Source: an uncultured Bacillaceae bacterium
Lineage (GTDB): Bacteria; Bacillota; Bacilli; Bacillales; Caldibacillaceae
Assembly (NCBI GenBank): GCA_937934645.1
Contig: CALGYZ010000070.1
Span: 1 to 48,862, forward strand
DNA length: 48,862 nucleotides
Reading direction: 5' to 3'
The translations under genes and the position numbers were made by a program. The notes under the pieces were generated by a model. It saw nothing but the letters and a program-made list of their open reading frames with translations, was not told where the DNA came from and searched no databases. Positions 45,157 to 48,862 of the stretch are shown one piece after another. Within the stretch, counting starts at the first letter, position 1. Each line of letters opens with the position of its first letter.

Positions 45157-46473
45157 TCAGCTGAGAAAGATGAAGTACAGAATAAAGACTACTGCCAGCG
45201 CGTACATAATCGGATGCACTTCTTTACCACGGCCTTTGACGAGCATCGTAATCGGATAGAATATACATCCGACGGCAATACCCGTAGCGATGCTGTAAGA
45301 TAAAGGCATCAATAAAAAGGTGAAAAAGGCGGGAATTGCAATTTCCATTTTCTCCCATTCAATTTGTTTCAAGCTTGTGGCCATTAATACGCCGACGATA
45401 ATCAGCGCAGGAGCCGTAACCTGTGATGTCACAATCGTTAATAACGGTGAAAACACGAGGGCAAGAAGGAAACATCCGGCCGTTACAACCGCTGTTAATC
45501 CTGACTTTCCGCCTACTGCAACCCCTGCGGTGGATTCCACGTATGATGTCGTACTTGATGTTCCCAAAATCGCACCGAAAACCGTAGCAGAAGAGTCGGC
45601 CACCAGCGCCCGTCCGGCACGGGGCAATTTGCCGTTTTTCATAATTCCGGCCTGGGAAGCAACACCGACTAACGTTCCAGCTGTATCGAAAAAATCTACA
45701 AACATAAAGGTTAAAATAACAACGAGCATTTGCCAAGAGAATAAATTATCCAAATTGAATAAGGCCTGGCCAAAGGTTTCCCCGATACTCGGAACCGGTC
45801 CGACGATGTCCCCGAGACCCGTAGGATAGGGAATTAAACCGACAATCATACCGACAATTGACGTAATAATCATACCGTAGAAAATAGCGGCTTTTACCCC
45901 GATGGTTAATAAAACGACGGATACAACAAGTCCAAAAATAGCCAGCAAAGTTTGCGGATCGGTTACATCCCCGATTCCAACCAATGTCGCATCGTTATTC
46001 ACAATAATCCCTGCATTGATCAGGCCGATAAAAGCAATAAACAGACCGATTCCGCCACTTACCGCATGCTTGATGCTTTCCGGTATGGCGTTAATGATGA
46101 TCTCACGGATTTTTGTCATCGTGAGAATAACAAGAATCACCCCGGATATGAATACACCGGATAAAGCTGTTTCCCACGGAATTCCGTAACCCAACACAAC
46201 GGTATAGGCAAAAAACGCATTTAGTCCCATTCCGGGAGCTGTCGCAATCGGATATTTAGCAATGATCCCCATGATTAGCGTACCGATGGTGGCTGCCAGT
46301 GCCGTTGCCGTAAATACGGCATGTTCATCCATTCCGGTCACGGATAACGTGAGCGGATTGACGAACAATATATATGCCATTGCTAAAAACGTTGTGATAC
46401 CGGCAATAAATTCTGTTTTAATATCTGTGCCTAACTTCTCCAGTTCGAAGTAATCGTTGATGAATTTTTTCAT
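45157..46473 (-). CDS. pbuG: NCS2-family (AzgA-like) purine permease, PbuG/PbuO type
   Basis: Proton-linked uptake of hypoxanthine, guanine or adenine across the membrane. 438 residues with about 12-14 hydrophobic segments. Family motifs are TEFIAGITTFLAMAYILFVNP, APGMGLNAFFAYTVV, the substrate region DFFDTAGTLVGVASQAG, and GTSSTTSYVESTAGVAVGGKSGL. ATG 46473 is preceded by AAGGGAG and gives MKKFINDYFELEKLG; the open frame upstream runs through the leader terminator. It follows guaA, as pbuG does in B. subtilis, but the leader is PurR-box plus an unknown structured RNA rather than a guanine riboswitch. Substrate choice is not certain. Confidence 0.88.
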   Translation of the reverse strand: MKKFINDYFELEKLGTDIKTEFIAGITTFLAMAYILFVNPLTLSVTGMDEHAVFTATALAATIGTLIMGIIAKYPIATAPGMGLNAFFAYTVVLGYGIPWETALSGVFISGVILVILTMTKIREIIINAIPESIKHAVSGGIGLFIAFIGLINAGIIVNNDATLVGIGDVTDPQTLLAIFGLVVSVVLLTIGVKAAIFYGMIITSIVGMIVGLIPYPTGLGDIVGPVPSIGETFGQALFNLDNLFSWQMLVVILTFMFVDFFDTAGTLVGVASQAGIMKNGKLPRAGRALVADSSATVFGAILGTSSTTSYVESTAGVAVGGKSGLTAVVTAGCFLLALVFSPLLTIVTSQVTAPALIIVGVLMATSLKQIEWEKMEIAIPAFFTFLLMPLSYSIATGIAVGCIFYPITMLVKGRGKEVHPIMYALAVVFILYFIFLS

Positions 46474-46552
46474 GACTCCCTTACCTTTCTTATCGTGTAT
46501 TTTCATTATGTACCAAAAAGCTCTTAATATACGGATCCGCTGCATCTCGAAC

Positions 46553-46585
46553 ATCAAAAAAAATAAAGCTCCGGAAAAGCGGAGC
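46553..46585 (-). terminator. Intrinsic terminator in the purine permease leader
   Basis: Stem AGCTCCG/CGGAGCT (46566-46572 and 46579-46585), loop of 6, then TTATTTTTTTT on the minus strand. It lies about 80 bases before the permease start and well after the promoter, so it should act as an attenuator. Confidence 0.85.
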
Positions 46586-46596
46586 TGAATCCGGCG

Positions 46597-46709
46597 CAAC
46601 AAAAACGATCGTTCTCCGGTCCATACATTAAATGAAACGATTGGAAATGATCCGGACCGGAGAATCCGGATTTGCTAACACAGGTATTCACTAACGTTCG
46701 TCTTTTGTT
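46597..46709 (-). ncRNA. Structured leader RNA of unknown class (riboswitch-like)
   Basis: On the minus strand a long closing helix P1 pairs AACAAAAGACGAACG (46709-46695) with CGATCGTTTTTGTT (46610-46597), with one bulge and one mismatch. Inside it an 11-bp helix P2 pairs TTCTCCGGTCC (46664-46654) with GGACCGGAGAA (46621-46611) around a 32-base loop. The 3' arms of P2 and P1 abut directly, as in stacked junctions. The terminator follows 11 bases later, and CGGAG in P2 could pair with CTCCG in the terminator. The conserved purine-aptamer sequences are absent. Confidence 0.6.
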
Positions 46710-46733
46710 ATAAATAATTCATTTTTCGACTTT

Positions 46734-46762
46734 ATTTTACAAATAAAATATTGTTTTGTCAA
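46734..46762 (-). promoter_or_regulatory. Sigma-A promoter of the purine permease
   Basis: Minus strand -35 TTGACA (46762-46757), 17-base spacer, -10 TAAAAT (46739-46734). Confidence 0.8.
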
Positions 46763-46764
46763 CA

Positions 46765-46809
46765 AATAAACGAATATTTTTATTTTATAAGTTTTATTCG
46801 TTCGTTTTT
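46765..46809 (-). promoter_or_regulatory. Putative PurR boxes upstream of the purine permease
   Basis: Two PurR-like sites flank an AT-rich centre directly upstream of the -35 box: AAAACGAACGAAT on the minus strand (about 46807-46795) and AATAAACGAATATTT on the plus strand (46765-46779). The distal one overlaps the guaA stop codon. Same arrangement as before purE, one core slightly weaker. Confidence 0.6.
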
Positions 46810-48358
46810 ACTCCCATTCAATAGTTGCCGGCGGTTTCGTCGTAATATCGTAAACGACACGATTCACCTGGGGAACTTCATTCACAATACGGGATGATAT
46901 TCTTTCCAGTACATCCCAGGGAATTCTGGCCCAATCGGATGTCATTCCGTCCACGGAATTCACTGCGCGGATTCCGATGGTATAATCGTAAGTCCGTCCG
47001 TCTTCCCGGACACCGACACTGCGGATATTCGGGAGTACGGTAAAGTATTGCCAAATTTCCCGGTCCAGTCCGGCTTTTTTAATTTCTTCACGCAAAATCC
47101 AGTCGGATTCGCGGACAATCGCCAATTTTTCTTCAGTCACTTCTCCCAATACACGGATTCCGAGTCCCGGTCCCGGAAACGGCTGCCGCCACACAATTTC
47201 ATCCGGAACACCCAACTCTGTGCCGACTTTCCGAACTTCATCTTTAAATAAGGTTTTTAACGGTTCAATCAACTTGAAGTTCATTTCTTCAGGCAAGCCG
47301 CCGACGTTATGGTGGGATTTCACCGCTTTGGAAGAAGCCGTGCCGCTTTCGATTACATCGGAGTACAATGTCCCTTGCGCCAAAAATTCAATTCCTTCAA
47401 GCTTTTGCGATTCTTCCTCAAAAACATAAATAAACTCATTACCGATAATTTTCCGTTTTTGTTCCGGATCGGTAACACCTTTTAATTTGTTTAAAAAGCG
47501 CTGTTGGGCGTCTATTTTTATCACGTTCATCCGGAACTTTCCGGCAAAAGCTTCCATGACGCTTTCCGCTTCCCCTTTGCGCAACAGTCCGTGATCGACG
47601 AAAATACATGTTAGCTGGTCACCGATCGCTTTATGAATGAGTGCCGCGGCAACGGACGAGTCCACTCCTCCACTTAATGCGCAAAGCACTTTTTTATCGT
47701 CGACCGTTTGCCGGATATTTTCAATTTCTGTTTGAATAAAATAATCTGCCGACCAATTGGCCTCACAACCGCAAATATGAAGTAAAAAGTTCTTTAATAC
47801 TTGTTCCCCGTATTCGGATTGATGAACCTCCGGATGAAATTGGAGGCCATACAGCTTGTTTGTTTCATTGCCCATAGCGGCAACGGCATAAGACGGGCTT
47901 TCCGCATCAACCGTAAATCCGGCCGGAACATCTTGAACCCGGTCACCCCCGTCCATCCAGACCGTTTGCACCTCAGGCAGACCGGTATATAAAGCATGGC
48001 CGCTCTTTACCCGGATTTCCGTTTCACCGCTTTTCTGTTCCGAATTTTTTTCCAATGTTCCGTTCAGAAGTTTCGTCATGACATGCATGCCGTAGCCGAT
48101 GGCCAAAACCGGCAATCCGGAGGAAAAAATTTCCCTGTCACAAACGTATGCTTCATCTGCAGTACGGTCACGGTCCGCGTCACCAGAAATAATAACCCCT
48201 TTTGTATTCATATTTTTTAATTCACGGGCAGTAAGCGTATGGGGATGAATTTCACTGTACACACCCAATTCCCGGATTCGTCTTGCAAGCAATTGATTAT
48301 AGCGTCCGCCAAGATCCAAAATAACAACTTTTTCCCGCTCTTTTCCCGTATTTTCCAA
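46808..48358 (-). CDS. guaA: GMP synthase with degenerate glutaminase domain
   Basis: Converts XMP to GMP. 516 residues from TTG 48358, which has GAGAGG 8 bases upstream and gives the family N-terminus; a longer frame to 48439 is not supported. The synthetase part is normal: PP-loop CALSGGVDSSVAA, FVDHGLLRKGE, dimerisation domain to the end KPPATIEWE. The N-terminal class I amidotransferase domain is not. The nucleophile loop, normally LGICYGMQ, is LAIGYGMH (codon 88, GGC at 48097-48095). The oxyanion loop SGGPNSV is SGDADRD, WMSHGD is WMDGGD, and DFGSQY is DLGGRY. His175 and Glu177 (FHPEV) remain. Glutamine hydrolysis should be impossible; ammonia-dependent GMP synthesis should remain. A guanine riboswitch controls it. 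Confidence 0.95.
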   Translation of the reverse strand: MENTGKEREKVVILDLGGRYNQLLARRIRELGVYSEIHPHTLTARELKNMNTKGVIISGDADRDRTADEAYVCDREIFSSGLPVLAIGYGMHVMTKLLNGTLEKNSEQKSGETEIRVKSGHALYTGLPEVQTVWMDGGDRVQDVPAGFTVDAESPSYAVAAMGNETNKLYGLQFHPEVHQSEYGEQVLKNFLLHICGCEANWSADYFIQTEIENIRQTVDDKKVLCALSGGVDSSVAAALIHKAIGDQLTCIFVDHGLLRKGEAESVMEAFAGKFRMNVIKIDAQQRFLNKLKGVTDPEQKRKIIGNEFIYVFEEESQKLEGIEFLAQGTLYSDVIESGTASSKAVKSHHNVGGLPEEMNFKLIEPLKTLFKDEVRKVGTELGVPDEIVWRQPFPGPGLGIRVLGEVTEEKLAIVRESDWILREEIKKAGLDREIWQYFTVLPNIRSVGVREDGRTYDYTIGIRAVNSVDGMTSDWARIPWDVLERISSRIVNEVPQVNRVVYDITTKPPATIEWE

Positions 48359-48471
48359 TGTGTCCACCTCTCGATTGTTTTTTGCATATAATTCCTTTTT
48401 CTTATAGTGTAACCATTTTTCTATCATAGTCACATCCATAAAGGAACAAAATTTGCAAACTGGTGTTATAT

Positions 48472-48513
48472 AAATAAAAAACTAGAATACTACCGGAAAG
48501 GCAGAATTCTAGT
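48472..48513 (-). terminator. Riboswitch-controlled attenuator ahead of guaA
   Basis: Minus strand stem ACTAGAAT/ATTCTAGT (48513-48506 and 48488-48481), extended by CTGCC/GGTAG after one mismatch, then TTTTTTATTT. The 5' arm CTGCCTTT can pair with GAAGGCAG at the 3' edge of the aptamer, giving the antiterminator. Confidence 0.85.
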
Positions 48514-48582
48514 TTTTCTTTTTTAAAATATAATGCTGTACGGATTTTTGCAATAAAAATCCGAAGAAAATACAGAAAACTG

Positions 48583-48653
48583 CCTTCATAGTCAAGCTAT
48601 TTACGGTAGCTTGGTAGAAACTCCCGAACCATATTATCGGGGATATATGAAGG
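48583..48653 (-). ncRNA. Guanine riboswitch (purine aptamer) of guaA
   Basis: Minus strand P1 CCTTCATA (48653-48646) with TATGAAGG (48590-48583). It contains the conserved TATGG, GTTTCTACC and GACTATG segments and two loop-bearing hairpins. C in GACTATG predicts guanine binding. The leader continues to the attenuator at 48513-48472 and then guaA. Confidence 0.92.
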
Positions 48654-48682
48654 TATATTATGAAGTTGTATGAAACGTTATT

Positions 48683-48711
48683 ATTTTAAAATGAAATACT
48701 TCTGTGGTCAA
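48683..48711 (-). promoter_or_regulatory. Sigma-A promoter of guaA
   Basis: Minus strand -35 TTGACC (48711-48706), 17-base spacer, -10 TAAAAT (48688-48683), about 30 bases before the riboswitch aptamer. Confidence 0.75.
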
Positions 48712-48772
48712 GTAAAATTTTACGTCCTGCCGCTTTTTCGCAGCCGGTCCGCAATTTTTCCGCACGGATTTA

Positions 48773-48808
48773 GAAAAAAGGGACGATTCTCTTTATAAGA
48801 ATCGTCCC
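48773..48808 (-). terminator. Terminator of the gene at the right edge
   Basis: 11-bp stem GGGACGATTCT/AGAATCGTCCC (48780-48790 and 48798-48808) followed by TTTTTTCT on the minus strand, 15 bases after a stop codon at 48825-48823. Confidence 0.88.
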
Positions 48809-48822
48809 TTCCAAAAGAAATA

Positions 48823-48862
48823 TTAGGCGTTTGGGCGCACCATGTCTGCCGGATTTACGTAT
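48823..48862 (-). CDS. C-terminal end of an unidentified protein (partial)
   Basis: A minus-strand frame entering from the right edge ends in YVNPADMVRPNA and a TAA at 48825-48823. It is directly followed by a terminator, which supports it as a real gene end. Too short to assign. Confidence 0.45.
   Translation of the reverse strand, partial: YVNPADMVRPNA

Noticed and set aside
46474..46602. N-terminal extension of the purine permease
   Set aside because: It runs through the leader terminator; the family N-terminus starts at ATG 46473 behind AAGGGAG.
46553..46740. Guanine riboswitch before the purine permease
   Set aside because: None of the purine-aptamer junction sequences (TATGG, GTTTCTACC, GACTATG) is present, unlike at 20218-20292 and 48583-48653.
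1..48862. CRISPR array, tRNA or rRNA genes
   Set aside because: No regularly spaced repeats and no tRNA or rRNA signature sequences were seen in either strand.

Overview
The window is a stretch of a low-to-mid GC Gram-positive chromosome of the Bacillaceae type. The evidence is gene content and order close to the Bacillus subtilis guaA-pbuG / yerABC-pcrBA-ligA-yerH / gatCAB-dgkB-rlmCD neighbourhood, strong AAGGAGG ribosome binding sites, several TTG/GTG starts, a GlcT/RAT antiterminator, PurR boxes and guanine riboswitches. No species can be named from the sequence alone.

Layout. (1) 1-4444 is an AT-rich accessory island. It holds the 3' end of a truncated IS21-family istA gene, a promoter, three overlapping genes (membrane-anchored subtilisin-like protease, secreted putative toxin, acidic putative immunity protein) with a terminator, and a decayed large serine recombinase. 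(2) 4500-18208 is core: rlmCD, dgkB, an NAD(P)-aldehyde dehydrogenase of the GabD type, alr, a thioredoxin-like gene, gatB-gatA-gatC, yueI, ppdK and its regulatory kinase/phosphorylase ppsR. (3) 18495-20042 is rocA. (4) 20107-31444 is the purine operon purE-K-S-Q-L-F-M-N-H-D, under two PurR boxes and a guanine riboswitch. The purB and purC genes that sit between purK and purS in B. subtilis are missing. (5) 31478-41181, minus strand, holds camS(yerH), ligA, pcrA, pcrB, yerC, yerB and yerA, followed by a small plus-strand DUF2892 gene. (6) 41763-44984 is glcT-RAT-ptsH-ptsI, without the ptsG gene that normally follows the RAT. (7) 45157-48711 is an NCS2 purine permease and guaA, each with its own regulated leader, and the end of an unknown gene lies at the right edge.

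The genes in (4) and (7) make IMP and GMP and import purine bases, all tied to guanine/PRPP sensing. Two of their class I glutamine amidotransferase domains look catalytically dead. PurQ has Ser in place of the nucleophilic Cys, and GuaA has Gly in that place along with loss of the oxyanion-loop and SHGD motifs. PurF, a class II (Ntn) amidotransferase in the same operon, keeps its Cys. This suggests that two steps of purine synthesis run on free ammonia in this organism.

Other unusual points: a GlcT whose two PRD2 phosphorylation histidines are Tyr and Phe; a riboswitch-like leader of no family I recognise ahead of the purine permease; and an apparent ATC start codon on ppsR. No tRNA, rRNA or CRISPR array was seen.
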